Shown here: piece by piece, positions 43,584-52,613 of the stretch | Position numbering within the stretch: position 1 is the stretch's first letter | How the letters are laid out: each line of letters starts with the position of its first letter | NCBI GenBank assembly: GCA_020634135.1 | Contig: JACKCG010000007.1 | Location: 1-64,000 of the forward strand | DNA: 64,000 bases | Source: Anaerolineaceae bacterium | Lineage (GTDB): Bacteria > Chloroflexota > Anaerolineae > Aggregatilineales > Phototrophicaceae | Reading direction: 5' to 3' | Translations under genes and position numbers: made by a program | Notes under the pieces: generated by a model | Told to the model about the DNA's origin: nothing | Seen by the model: only the letters and a program-made list of their open reading frames with translations | The model's database searches: none

Positions 43584-44885
43584 TTAACCGCCGGGTGTTG
43601 TCGTGGGCTGGGACTGTGGGTCTGGCGGTGCGAGTTCGGCGAAACTGGTCGTCCCTTCCGACACATCAAGAATCTGAGATACCCGCTGACCGTCAATATT
43701 CGTGATAACCTCATAACGTCCAACGGGAATGTCGGCTATGACGAAATTTTCCCGCCAGATTGGATCCGCGTTGACATCATTAACTGAGTCATAGTAAACG
43801 TAGCTGGTCGTAGAGTCAACCACCAGCCCGGTGCGCCAGTCGCGTACTGTAATGGTTTGATCGTCCAGAAGTTGTCCCCGCAGTCCGCTGACACGTCCGG
43901 CAATCACGCCGCGCCCGACATACGGCACCATCCACAGGAGCGGATTAACGGTTGCGCCATACAGTGGGATCGTGTTGGGGCTATCGCCAGCCTTCCCCAT
44001 CCGTACTTCAAAGTGAACATGTGCCCCGGTTACACGCCCGGTATTCCCCACCAACCCGATCGCATCACCACCATTAACAAACTGGCCGGGCGCGACCAGT
44101 ACGCCGGAAAGGTGCGCGTAGAGTGTGAACAAAGGCTGCCCACGATACCCAAAATCGTGACGGATCACAATAACATTGCCGTAACTGGGGGAATTCTGGA
44201 ATGTGCCGCCTTCAATCCGCAGGCCGTCCGCGGCCCAGACAACCGTCCCCGACCCGGCGGCGCGGACAGTCTGCCCAATCGGGTTGGGCATATCAATACC
44301 ATGATGCACGCGCCAGGGGTTTTCCTGCTGCGGGCCATCCGACCCAAAAGGATAGGAAAACAGGGCGAAATTGGTCGCATTTGAGTCTACCGGACGCATG
44401 AACCAATAATGATCGCGCCCCAGGGCATCTCGTGAAATCGGCGGTATCAGCGGCGGGGGTTGCCACTCAGACGGGGGGCGGGTCACGACCTGTGCGGTAA
44501 CTGCGACTCCGGTCTCCTGGGGGGCAACCGAAGGTGGCGGCGGCGTCGGCGTCACGAAGGCGTTCAGTGTCGGCTGTATGCCGGCATTCACAGCTACCGG
44601 CGCAACCGGGGAAAGATTAATCTCGCCGCTGCGAGCCAGTGTCGGGGGAGCAGCCTGAGTGGGTGGCGGTGCAATCGTTGGCAGCGGCGTGCTGTTACTA
44701 CCGAATCCGGCACGAAGCACATTCTGCCAGGCATTGACATTCTCAGTTGGCAGCGCTTCTGTCGGCACAATGGCGCGGAGCGAGGGCGCGGGCTGGGCAT
44801 TCGACCACAACAAAAAGCCAAATCCACCCAGGGCAACCACCACCAGAATCAAGGCCGGAAAGTTATAGCCGTTTCGCCGGGACAT
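43584..44885 (-). CDS. M23-family peptidase, membrane anchored
   Basis: A 433-residue protein: an N-terminal membrane helix (NFPALILVVVALGGFGFLLW), a Pro/Thr-rich linker, and an M23 metallopeptidase domain (about 205-330). Zinc ligands are visible in HHGIDMPNP and HVHFEVRMG, with YGNVIVIRHDFGYR between. M23 enzymes cut peptide bridges in peptidoglycan. A C-terminal 90-residue beta domain follows (VIAGRVSGLRGQLLDDQTIT), possibly substrate binding. ATG 44885 starts the membrane helix and lies 8 bases past the stop of the upstream TolB-like gene, so the two are one operon. The longer frame to 45068 overlaps that gene. Confidence 0.9.
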   Translation of the reverse strand: MSRRNGYNFPALILVVVALGGFGFLLWSNAQPAPSLRAIVPTEALPTENVNAWQNVLRAGFGSNSTPLPTIAPPPTQAAPPTLARSGEINLSPVAPVAVNAGIQPTLNAFVTPTPPPPSVAPQETGVAVTAQVVTRPPSEWQPPPLIPPISRDALGRDHYWFMRPVDSNATNFALFSYPFGSDGPQQENPWRVHHGIDMPNPIGQTVRAAGSGTVVWAADGLRIEGGTFQNSPSYGNVIVIRHDFGYRGQPLFTLYAHLSGVLVAPGQFVNGGDAIGLVGNTGRVTGAHVHFEVRMGKAGDSPNTIPLYGATVNPLLWMVPYVGRGVIAGRVSGLRGQLLDDQTITVRDWRTGLVVDSTTSYVYYDSVNDVNADPIWRENFVIADIPVGRYEVITNIDGQRVSQILDVSEGTTSFAELAPPDPQSQPTTTPGG

Positions 44886-44893
44886 AATGTACC

Positions 44894-47086
44894 CTACCCC
44901 GTCCCCGGTTCTGGCACAGCAGTAGGCGCGAGTCCACCTAGTTGTGAAACCTGGTACAGATCCAGCATCGCATTCAACCAACTTAACCCATCGGTCTTGA
45001 TAAACAGCCAGTAATTCACGGCATTGATATTGGCACGCCAATCCAAGCCGGCAGGGACTCGCAGCCAACCGTAGTCCTGCGCGAGTTGCGTGAAGTCAAC
45101 ATAATAGCCCGTAGGAATCTCAGTTTTCAGGCGTCCCCCCTGGTCATAGGCTTCGACATCTCCCTGGCTACGGCTGACAAAATCCCAGGGCATCCGGCGC
45201 AGCGGCTCACCCAACTGTCCGGCCTGGCGGTCATCTACGACCCTTATATACACACGCCAATAGGTATCAATGCCGATATCCTCTCGTACAACTTCAATCG
45301 GCGATGGAAATCCCACTATCAGGTTGCGATTAACGGCAAATGCGCGTCCGGTCTTATGCCAGTTGTAACGATCTTCTCCCGGCTGCTGCGGGCGGTCAAT
45401 ATCCCACCAGGCATCACCCAACTGGCCCAGAAAATCCCAGCCAGCCACTTCAAATACCCGTTCGCGTAAAGCATCGAACGAGTCATTCACCCGGTCATTG
45501 AGATACGGCCCCTCGACTTCGACACCTGGCAGCGACATCAGCCCGTACAGCCCATCAGCATTTGGCGGACTCAATTGCTCAATATACAAAGACTCAAGTA
45601 CTGCCGGGCCAAGCCCGCCCGAATTCACCAGCGTCGCTGGAAGCGGTGTACCCGTCCACACCGGGTCGGACGAACCTTGTGGCACCTGCACAATTGCTGT
45701 CGAAACACCGGATTCGGCAAAGGGTTCGGCGATCAACTGGGTACTGTCGAGGGAATCAACTGCCGAAACCAGGCTGGCACCATCGGGCGACCAGGCGGGC
45801 TGACGGCCCCGGCTCAACACCTGGGCCGGAGCCTGGAGATTATCTACCTGCTTGACAAAGATTTTTTCCAAGCCCTCATCCAGCGCGCTGAAGGCCAACA
45901 CATCACCATCAGGACTCCAGGCGGGGTAATCTTCCTGGCGGGTAGGGGTATTCGTCACATTAATAACTGCCGCATCACGTGGGTCATCCAGTGTAAACAG
46001 GTAAATATCCTGGTTGCCATCGCGCCAGGACACAAACGCAATCCGGCGACCATCGGGCGACCACGATGGCGAGAAATCGGGGGCTGGGTTATCGGTCACA
46101 CGCTGCGGTTGCTGGGAAAAATCTACCGGCATGACGTACACATCCAGGTTATTCCCCTGGTAACTCTCATAAACCAACCAGAGACCATCAGGACTCCACT
46201 GGGGTGCGCCCTGGTAGCCCAGGTCAACCGTCATCTGCGTGGTGCCGCCCGTCACCAGGTCATACACGTAAATATCCCAGTTGCCACTGCGCCGGGATGC
46301 ATAGGCCAATTTACGACCATCCGGCGACCAGGCTGGGTCACGGTCATCAGCGGGATCATTCGTCAAACGAATTGGCGTACGACTGCCGACACCCACTGCC
46401 CAGATGTCAGTCTGCGCCTGTTCACGGGCAACATAAGCCAGCGAACCCCGCACTTCCAGCACAGCAGGCAGCGGTGTCACTGTCGGCACAGGTGAAGCCA
46501 ACAGGGGCTGCGCATTTGACGGCGTAGCTGTAGTATCCGCAAAGAGATTAATCGTGCTGCCGCCGCTATTCGGTGGCAGCGACAGGCTGCCCGTATTAGC
46601 CGGGTTCGTCGCCCACAACACAACGCCAATCAAGCCTGCCAGTAGAATCACCGAGAGGACACTTAACAGGCGATTCTGTACCCGCAGGGGGTCTTCCGCT
46701 AACCCGGAGTCCATCTCGGCACGCGCAGCTCGACGCGCCATAATGCTGCCTGCCGTCGAACCGGCAGACTGGCCCACCTGCCCTGAAACGCGCCCCGTCC
46801 CCCGCACCAACAGCGAGGTTATTGCGCCACCCACCATCAAAATGAAACCGGAAATCAAGCGCAACACAGACCAGATTGCCAGCATCACGCGCCGTATAAA
46901 AGAAGCAACAGTACGGACGATGAGCGACAAAATTGCAAATAAACCGCCCACTGTACCAAACGTACCCCGGCGGAAGGCACTGACCACCATGTGCGTTCCT
47001 TCCAGCAACGTTTGCGATAGTGCGGTGCTGCTTTTGAGAATAACGATGCCGAGCTTGTCGGCGATACGATATGTCCTAACCAGCAT
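44894..47086 (-). CDS. Membrane-anchored TolB-like beta-propeller protein
   Basis: A 730-residue protein. Residues 1-170 contain an unusual set of hydrophobic stretches (about 47-66, 74-96 and 141-163), so it is probably a multi-pass or anchored membrane protein. Residues 205-450 carry PD40/TolB propeller repeats, each with AWSPDGRKLAYAS or related text and WDIYVYD strands. The C-terminal 250 residues form a globular domain of unknown type (WWDIDRPQQPGEDRYNWHKTGRAF region). The propeller probably binds another surface component. It shares an operon with the M23 peptidase, and the L,D-transpeptidase gene diverges from it, so a role in cell envelope maintenance is likely. Confidence 0.82.
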   Translation of the reverse strand: MLVRTYRIADKLGIVILKSSTALSQTLLEGTHMVVSAFRRGTFGTVGGLFAILSLIVRTVASFIRRVMLAIWSVLRLISGFILMVGGAITSLLVRGTGRVSGQVGQSAGSTAGSIMARRAARAEMDSGLAEDPLRVQNRLLSVLSVILLAGLIGVVLWATNPANTGSLSLPPNSGGSTINLFADTTATPSNAQPLLASPVPTVTPLPAVLEVRGSLAYVAREQAQTDIWAVGVGSRTPIRLTNDPADDRDPAWSPDGRKLAYASRRSGNWDIYVYDLVTGGTTQMTVDLGYQGAPQWSPDGLWLVYESYQGNNLDVYVMPVDFSQQPQRVTDNPAPDFSPSWSPDGRRIAFVSWRDGNQDIYLFTLDDPRDAAVINVTNTPTRQEDYPAWSPDGDVLAFSALDEGLEKIFVKQVDNLQAPAQVLSRGRQPAWSPDGASLVSAVDSLDSTQLIAEPFAESGVSTAIVQVPQGSSDPVWTGTPLPATLVNSGGLGPAVLESLYIEQLSPPNADGLYGLMSLPGVEVEGPYLNDRVNDSFDALRERVFEVAGWDFLGQLGDAWWDIDRPQQPGEDRYNWHKTGRAFAVNRNLIVGFPSPIEVVREDIGIDTYWRVYIRVVDDRQAGQLGEPLRRMPWDFVSRSQGDVEAYDQGGRLKTEIPTGYYVDFTQLAQDYGWLRVPAGLDWRANINAVNYWLFIKTDGLSWLNAMLDLYQVSQLGGLAPTAVPEPGTG

Positions 47087-47188
47087 ACCTTAGCCAGACC
47101 TTTTTGATGTTTGTCTGTCATTTTACTGGCAAACGCGCCGTCCAGCAATTCTCGGTAACACCATTTTGCTCCGCCACCCGCCAGATAA

Positions 47189-47217
47189 TTGCTCTGGTTC
47201 GGAAACTGGTGTATGGT
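47189..47217 (+). promoter_or_regulatory. Weak promoter candidate for the LysM gene
   Basis: TTGCTC (47189-47194) and TATGGT (47212-47217) are 17 bases apart. Both boxes are imperfect; this is a position-based guess. Confidence 0.25.
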
Positions 47218-47280
47218 GTATAGACTTCAATTGGAATAATTTACGGACGATCTGCACAGTCTCGAACAGGAGTATCAGGG

Positions 47281-48366
47281 ATGTGGCGCAAGTTCATCGG
47301 AATTCTTGCATGGATATTGTTACTAGCATTGACCACACCAGGGGTACTCGTCGCGCAGGATACGACAGTCCACATTGTCCAGCGCGGCGAAACCCTCTAC
47401 CGTATCGCGTTACATTATGGCACCAGCTATCAGGCGCTGGCGGAGGCTAACAACATCACCGACCCAACCCGCATCTTCGCCGGCCAATCACTGATTATTC
47501 CCAATTTCGACCCCAGCCCAGCAGTCGTAGAAAACCCAATGGTCGCCAGCACGCCGATTATTCACACCGTTGCACGCGGGGAAACACTGGCCTCTATCGC
47601 CCGGCAGTACGGCCTGACGATGGAGCAGCTCGCACAGATTAACACTATCACCGACCCGAACCGCATTTATGCCGGACAGCAACTTACAGTCTGGTCATTG
47701 GTGCCGGAAACCACTATCCCTTCGGAAACACCGCAAACATTGGAGACAGTCATTCAAACGGTGGAATCAGCGCCGGTACAACCGGCAGTGCAGCAGATGA
47801 CCACCTATACTGTACAGGCCGGCGAACACCTGGCGCAGATCGCCCGGCGGTATAACGTGAGCTGGACGGTGATTGCTCAGGCAAACAACCTGGCAAACCC
47901 CAACCATATCTATTCCGGCCAGATATTGAATATACCAACCGATGGGGCTAATGTTTCCCTGGATGGAAGCTACGTCCCCCTTCCCCCGATTGCGCCGCCT
48001 GCCCACGTCGGCGTTGGCAAAGAAATCGTGGTTGACCTGAGCGACTCGCGCATCTACGCCTACCAGGACGGCACGCTGCTTTACAATGTAGTCGTTTCTA
48101 CCGGGCTGCCCGGCACCCCCACTGTACAGGGGGACTACTCCATTTACTGGAAACTCCCGGCACAGACGATGTCCGGCCCCGGCTACTACCTGCCGGATGT
48201 ACCGTATGTCATGTACTTTTACCAGGGATACGCTATTCACGGCACCTATTGGCATAACAACTTCGGCCAGCCAATGAGTCATGGATGTGTCAATTTGCCG
48301 ACGCCGGATGCGGAATGGTTCTTCAGCTTTGGTGAAGTTGGCACTCCGGTGCATGTGCAGTTCTGA
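47281..48366 (+). CDS. LysM-repeat L,D-transpeptidase
   Basis: A 361-residue exported protein: signal peptide (MWRKFIGILAWILLLALTTP), three LysM peptidoglycan-binding repeats (about 30-75, 95-140 and 170-215; YRIALHYGTSYQALAEANN and two homologues) and a C-terminal YkuD L,D-transpeptidase domain (about 245-361). The catalytic Cys is in MSHGCVNLP with the upstream IHGTYWHN His. It forms 3-3 cross-links in peptidoglycan or attaches proteins to it. GGAG stands 8 bases before ATG 47281. The gene is divergent from the TolB/M23 operon and ends at a strong bidirectional terminator. Confidence 0.95.
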   Translation: MWRKFIGILAWILLLALTTPGVLVAQDTTVHIVQRGETLYRIALHYGTSYQALAEANNITDPTRIFAGQSLIIPNFDPSPAVVENPMVASTPIIHTVARGETLASIARQYGLTMEQLAQINTITDPNRIYAGQQLTVWSLVPETTIPSETPQTLETVIQTVESAPVQPAVQQMTTYTVQAGEHLAQIARRYNVSWTVIAQANNLANPNHIYSGQILNIPTDGANVSLDGSYVPLPPIAPPAHVGVGKEIVVDLSDSRIYAYQDGTLLYNVVVSTGLPGTPTVQGDYSIYWKLPAQTMSGPGYYLPDVPYVMYFYQGYAIHGTYWHNNFGQPMSHGCVNLPTPDAEWFFSFGEVGTPVHVQF

Positions 48367-48389
48367 TTACAACTTCAAGCGCACAAATC

Positions 48390-48414
48390 AAAAGGGGCCG
48401 CAGAAGCCCCTTTT
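48390..48414. terminator. Bidirectional terminator after the LysM gene
   Basis: AAAAGGGGC (48390-48398) pairs with GCCCCTTTT (48406-48414); T runs flank both strands. It separates converging genes ending at 48366 and 48422. Confidence 0.88.
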
Positions 48415-48421
48415 CGTTTTG

Positions 48422-48988
48422 CTATCCAGCCAGTCCCAGTGATTCAGCATCGGCTTTCATCGCATCCAGCACAATCTGGATATGTTCGTCCAGCGAAACA
48501 CCGAGCGCTTCCGCCGCATGTTCGATCTCCTGGCGGTTAACCGGCGCGGCGAATGCCTTGTCTTTCCACTTCTTCTTCACCGATTTCAGATTCACATCCA
48601 GGATGCTTTTCGACGGTCGCACCAGGGTGACAGCAATCAGAAACCCGGTCAATTCGTCAACCGCCACCAGGGTCTTTTCCATATCAGATTCGGGTTTTAC
48701 GCCGGTGATTTCCTCAGCATGTGCCAGAATTGCGTGGATGATGTCCTCGCCAACCCCTTTTTCCCGCAGAATTTTCGAGCCAACTACCGGATGGCCTTCT
48801 ACCGAAATGTCGGGGTTCTGCTCATAATCAAAGTCATGCAGCAGCCCAACCATGCCCCACAACGCCGGGTCGCCGCCAAAACGTGGCGCATAAGCGTGCA
48901 TGGCCGACTCAACAGCCAGCATATGCCGGCGAAGCGACTCACTGGCGGTATATTCGGTCATCAGACTCCATGCTTCTTCGCGGTTCAC
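48422..48988 (-). CDS. HD-domain phosphohydrolase
   Basis: A 188-residue cytoplasmic protein of the HD superfamily. Metal ligands are His22, His51-Asp52 (LLHDFDYE) and probably His66 (VEGHPVVG), with a later Asp in VAVDELTG. Such small HD proteins hydrolyse nucleotides or phosphate esters; the substrate is unknown. The start is GTG 48988 with GGGGAAG upstream. It lies 16 bases after the receptor kinase gene on the same strand, so the pair is likely co-transcribed; whether they work together is open. Confidence 0.88.
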   Translation of the reverse strand: MNREEAWSLMTEYTASESLRRHMLAVESAMHAYAPRFGGDPALWGMVGLLHDFDYEQNPDISVEGHPVVGSKILREKGVGEDIIHAILAHAEEITGVKPESDMEKTLVAVDELTGFLIAVTLVRPSKSILDVNLKSVKKKWKDKAFAAPVNRQEIEHAAEALGVSLDEHIQIVLDAMKADAESLGLAG

Positions 48989-49004
48989 GCTTCACTTCCC
49001 CTGG

Positions 49005-50852
49005 CTATTCATACACTTGAATACTGATTTCCATCGGCTCACCAATTGGGCGTTGACCGGGCGTGCGCAGTTCCCAGGTGCCAGTACGCAGCCCGCCCCT
49101 CGCAGGCGTGCGCCCGATAAAGTGGAGTTCGTAACTTGCCCCAACTTCCACCTGCTCGGTGATGAAAACGCGCCCGCGCAACACCTGGAAATTTTCCCCT
49201 TCCAGGTAAGTCAACGATGTGTTCGGCTCCCAGGGGCAGTCTCCCGTATTCAGGAAAACGATTTTGCGGTCATAATCCGAATTGGCAGGATAAAACGCAC
49301 CGTTCTCAGGGTCCTGTGACACGATTGCATAGTCAAAAGTACAGGCTTCAACAGTCTGCGTCAGAATCCGCGCTTGTTCAGTCGCCCAGAGCAATGTCCT
49401 TGTAATATCCACAGTCGGAGTATCGGTTGCTGCTTGCGTCGGGGTCTTGGTTGCAGTCAGCGTAGAAGTCGGAGACGGCGTCAACGTCGCAGTCTGTGTG
49501 TTAGTTGGCCGTGGTGTCCGTGACGGCGTATTGGTTGACGTTGGCATTCGGGTACGGGTCTCTGTGGGTGTGGATGTCCTTGTACCTGTAGGCGTATTTG
49601 AGGGCGTGCTGGTAAGGGTAGCGGTATCCGTCAGGGTAGGTGTGGCTGTCAGGGTTGCAGTCGGCGCTTGCGTTGTGCTGGCAATGACAACGGCGCTGGG
49701 AGAAAGGGCCTGAGAGATCAGCGTCTCTGTCACCGTTGCCGTTGGCGTCGCCGTCGGTTCAACGCCAATTATCGGGATAATCCCCGCCGCAGCACCAGCC
49801 AGGTAGCCCACCGCTATGATAACGATCAGCAACCCTCCCCACGTCCAGACAGACATGAAACGCCGACGGGCGGGCGTCTCTGTCTGAACCCGTTTGCCGG
49901 TATCCAGTTTTCTTGCTTCCAGCTCCTGTGCCGAGTCGCCTTCCGGCACCAACCGGACTGTATCCTCATCACTATCACTGCTGCCACCGCGAGCGGATAG
50001 CGGAAGCGCTATATCCAGTGGTTCGCCACGCTCAATACGTTCCAGATCCGCCACATATTCAGCAGCGTTTTGATAACGATCCTGAGGCTCTTTTGCCATC
50101 GCCTTCAAAATAATCTGGTCAATACCCGCTGGCAGAGCCGGGTTCTTTTCACTGGGCAACGGGATAGGAGAGTTCAGATGTTTCAGGATTATTGCCAGAG
50201 GAGTCTCAGCATCATAGGGGAGGTCACCGGTTACAAGCTGATAGAGAATGACACCCAGTGAATAGAGATCAGAGCGTTCATCACCTTGTTCGCCTAATCC
50301 CTGTTCAGGTGCCATATAAGCCGGCGTGCCAACCATCCCACCGCTGGCAGTAAACTGCACGCCAGTAACAATTTTGGCAATGCCAAAATCCGTCAGCACC
50401 ACCCGCTCGTCATGATCCATCATCAGGTTTGCCGGTTTAACATCCCGGTGAATCATGCTGCGGCTGTGGGCATACGCCAGGGCGTTGGCTGCCTGCTTGA
50501 TGATCCGAAGTGACTCATCCAGCGGCAGCAGTGTGCCTTTATCCGTCATCAGGATCAGATAGTCTTTGAGTGTTGGCCCATCTACCAGCTCCATGACCAT
50601 GTAATAGCTTTCGCTTTCAGGGTCATACTCAAAATCGTACACCTGGACGATATTGGGGTGCTTGAGTCGGGCGATATTTTGCGCCTCACGCTCAAAGCGC
50701 GTTTTGAACTCTGGATCGTCGGCCAAAAAAGCGTGCAGCACTTTAATCGCCACGTACCGATCCAGGTTAGCATGGTAAGCGCGGTAAACCTCGGCCATAC
50801 CGCCGCGCCCCAGCCGATCTCGTATCTCGTATTTACCTAGTTTTCTTGACAC
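49005..50852 (-). CDS. Receptor-type Ser/Thr kinase with extracellular NBR1-like domain
   Basis: A 615-residue membrane kinase. Residues 8-275 form a Hanks-type kinase (GRGGMAEVY loop, Lys37, HRDVKPAN at 135-142, DFG 155-157, all intact). A membrane helix lies at about 336-362, followed by an outside Thr/Pro/Ser-rich linker (about 365-480). The C-terminal 110 residues look like the four-tryptophan/NBR1 central (Ig-like) domain (FLNTGDCPWEPNTSLTYLEG, RTGTWELRTPG). That domain in bacteria is known mainly from Chloroflexota-like surface proteins and is of unknown ligand. The arrangement suggests an extracellular sensor controlling the kinase. The start is GTG 50852. HD phosphohydrolase gene downstream by 16 bases. 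Confidence 0.93.
   Translation of the reverse strand: MSRKLGKYEIRDRLGRGGMAEVYRAYHANLDRYVAIKVLHAFLADDPEFKTRFEREAQNIARLKHPNIVQVYDFEYDPESESYYMVMELVDGPTLKDYLILMTDKGTLLPLDESLRIIKQAANALAYAHSRSMIHRDVKPANLMMDHDERVVLTDFGIAKIVTGVQFTASGGMVGTPAYMAPEQGLGEQGDERSDLYSLGVILYQLVTGDLPYDAETPLAIILKHLNSPIPLPSEKNPALPAGIDQIILKAMAKEPQDRYQNAAEYVADLERIERGEPLDIALPLSARGGSSDSDEDTVRLVPEGDSAQELEARKLDTGKRVQTETPARRRFMSVWTWGGLLIVIIAVGYLAGAAAGIIPIIGVEPTATPTATVTETLISQALSPSAVVIASTTQAPTATLTATPTLTDTATLTSTPSNTPTGTRTSTPTETRTRMPTSTNTPSRTPRPTNTQTATLTPSPTSTLTATKTPTQAATDTPTVDITRTLLWATEQARILTQTVEACTFDYAIVSQDPENGAFYPANSDYDRKIVFLNTGDCPWEPNTSLTYLEGENFQVLRGRVFITEQVEVGASYELHFIGRTPARGGLRTGTWELRTPGQRPIGEPMEISIQVYE
49440..49720 (-). repeat. Low-complexity Thr/Pro/Ser codon repeats
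   Basis: This part of the kinase gene is a degenerate repeat of ACN/CCN/TCN codons encoding TPT, TAT and STP units, a flexible outer linker. Such tracts are recombination-prone. Confidence 0.8.
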
Positions 50853-50995
50853 AGATAAGCTTTACGCCCCAGGACATAAAAACCGATATGATTGAATAGG
50901 TGCAATAAGTGCGGCTCAAACGGTAAGTATACTCTATCTCAACTACATCCTCAACTGACGAGAGCGTAGCAAAAGGTCTAGTTCTGGAGGTTGTC

Positions 50996-51021
50996 CCCCA
51001 CCCTATTTCAACAAGGTGGGG
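50996..51021 (-). terminator. Hairpin between fumC and the receptor kinase gene
   Basis: CCCCACC (50996-51002) pairs with GGTGGGG (51015-51021). It lies 29 bases past the fumC stop on the minus strand. There is no T run, so the terminator call is tentative. Confidence 0.4.
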
Positions 51022-51049
51022 AACATCCAGCAACGTAACATGGTTGAAG

Positions 51050-52453
51050 TTAGCGCCCTCGGATACCTCCCTCGGTCATCGAGCGTGCATCAAGCGCCTT
51101 CTCAGCTTCTTCGTCAGTCATGTAACCCAGGTCAACGACAATTTCACGGATACCCCGGTTTTCCGCCAGGGACTTCTTGGCGACTTCCGCCCCCTTCAGG
51201 TAGCCGATAATAGGATTCAATGCTGTCACCAGAATGGGATTCTTCGCCAGCCACCCTTCGGCGCGTTCCTGGTTCGCCATCAATCCAACAACACAGAAAT
51301 CCGTGAAGGCATTCACCGCGCCAATCATAACATGCATAGACTGAAACAGGTTGTAAGCGATGATCGGCATCATGACATTCAGTTCAAGCTGCCCGGCCTG
51401 CCCCGCCAACAAGACGGTGGTGTCATTGCCGATAACATGGAACATCGCCATATCAAGCATCTCGGCCATCACAGGGTTCACTTTACCAGGCATGATAGAC
51501 GACCCCGGTTGCACCGTTGGGCAAGTCAGTTCAGCCAGGCCGGTTGTCGGGCCGCTGGCAAGGAGGCGAACGTCATTGGCGATACGAATCAGATCCTGTG
51601 CCACGGTCCGCAGCGCACCGGAAAAGTATACCGCATCCTGCATAGACTGCATGGATTCAAACAGGTCGTCCGATTCATACAGTTTCAGGTCAGCAAGCTG
51701 GCCGAGTTTCTGCACCATGCGAGCATGATATTCGGGGTGTGCATTCAGGCCGGAGCCGGTAGCCGTACCGCCAATACCCAGCCGCCGCAGCCCTTCCGCC
51801 GCCTGATTAATCTTCTCTATACCACGTTCAATAGCCTTTGCCCAGGCACCAACTTCCTGACCAAGTCGTACCGGCACCGCATCCTGGAGGTGCGTGCGCC
51901 CACTCTTGACAATGTGATCCCAGTCCCGCGACTTGGCCCGGAACTCATCGGCCAGACGTTGCAGCGTCGCAACCAGTTCATCCAGCCGCCATAACGCGCC
52001 CAGCCGAATCGAAGTTGGAATAGAGTCATTGGTACTCTGTGCCATATTGACATGGTCATTCGGGCTGACCGGCTTCTTGGTATCTTCCAGTTTGTAGCCC
52101 AGGATTTCGTTGGCGCGATTAGCGATAACCTCGTTCACATTCATGTTATGGCTTGTGCCAGCGCCAGCCTGGAAGGGATCAACCACAAACTGGTCGTTGA
52201 GCTTGCCGGCCAACACTTCGTCTGCCGCCTGCATGATAGCTTTCGCCATCTTTTCGTCCAACAGACCAAGATCAAGATGCACCTCGGCAGCGGCCCGCTT
52301 GATAACGGCCATACCCCAAATGAAAGCCGGGTACTGTTTGAGACCGCTCACGGGGAAGTTAATCACCGCTCGCTGAGTTTGCGCCCCGTAATAAGCATTA
52401 GCCGGGACTTTCACCTCGCCGAGAGAATCTTTTTCAATACGAAATTCACTCAT
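51050..52453 (-). CDS. fumC: Class II fumarase
   Basis: A 467-residue iron-independent fumarate hydratase of the TCA cycle. Signature GSSIMPGKVNP, with TNDSIPTSIRL and SGRTHLQDAVPV also present, and length equal to E. coli FumC. It belongs to the fumarase/aspartase superfamily; the TSIRL and GTGLNAHPEY-like (TGSGLNAHPEYHARM) texts favour fumarase over aspartase. AGGAG stands 7 bases before ATG 52453. It lies alone, with a hairpin beyond its stop and the sod gene upstream with its own terminator. No other TCA gene is seen in the window. Confidence 0.96.
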   Translation of the reverse strand: MSEFRIEKDSLGEVKVPANAYYGAQTQRAVINFPVSGLKQYPAFIWGMAVIKRAAAEVHLDLGLLDEKMAKAIMQAADEVLAGKLNDQFVVDPFQAGAGTSHNMNVNEVIANRANEILGYKLEDTKKPVSPNDHVNMAQSTNDSIPTSIRLGALWRLDELVATLQRLADEFRAKSRDWDHIVKSGRTHLQDAVPVRLGQEVGAWAKAIERGIEKINQAAEGLRRLGIGGTATGSGLNAHPEYHARMVQKLGQLADLKLYESDDLFESMQSMQDAVYFSGALRTVAQDLIRIANDVRLLASGPTTGLAELTCPTVQPGSSIMPGKVNPVMAEMLDMAMFHVIGNDTTVLLAGQAGQLELNVMMPIIAYNLFQSMHVMIGAVNAFTDFCVVGLMANQERAEGWLAKNPILVTALNPIIGYLKGAEVAKKSLAENRGIREIVVDLGYMTDEEAEKALDARSMTEGGIRGR

Positions 52454-52546
52454 AGTTCAGCTCCTCATATAACGATATTTGGAATAGATTCCTCAATACT
52501 TAAACATAGCTAGCAGATATAGGCAGGGTCAAGGATACTTGAAATC

Positions 52547-52576
52547 AAAAAGGCGCTACGATTGTAACGCCTTTTT
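52547..52576 (-). terminator. Intrinsic terminator after the sod gene
   Basis: AAAAAGGCG (52547-52555) pairs with CGCCTTTTT (52568-52576) around an inner TAC/GTA dyad. On the minus strand it ends in a T run, 38 bases past the sod stop. Confidence 0.85.
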
Positions 52577-52613
52577 ATCCCTCGTGAAATAGGGAGCGAT
52601 TAAATTTTCATAT

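Noticed and set aside
45575..46495. A long antisense frame over the TolB-like gene
   Set aside because: The real gene shows repeated PD40 motifs; the antisense frame is a shadow of them.
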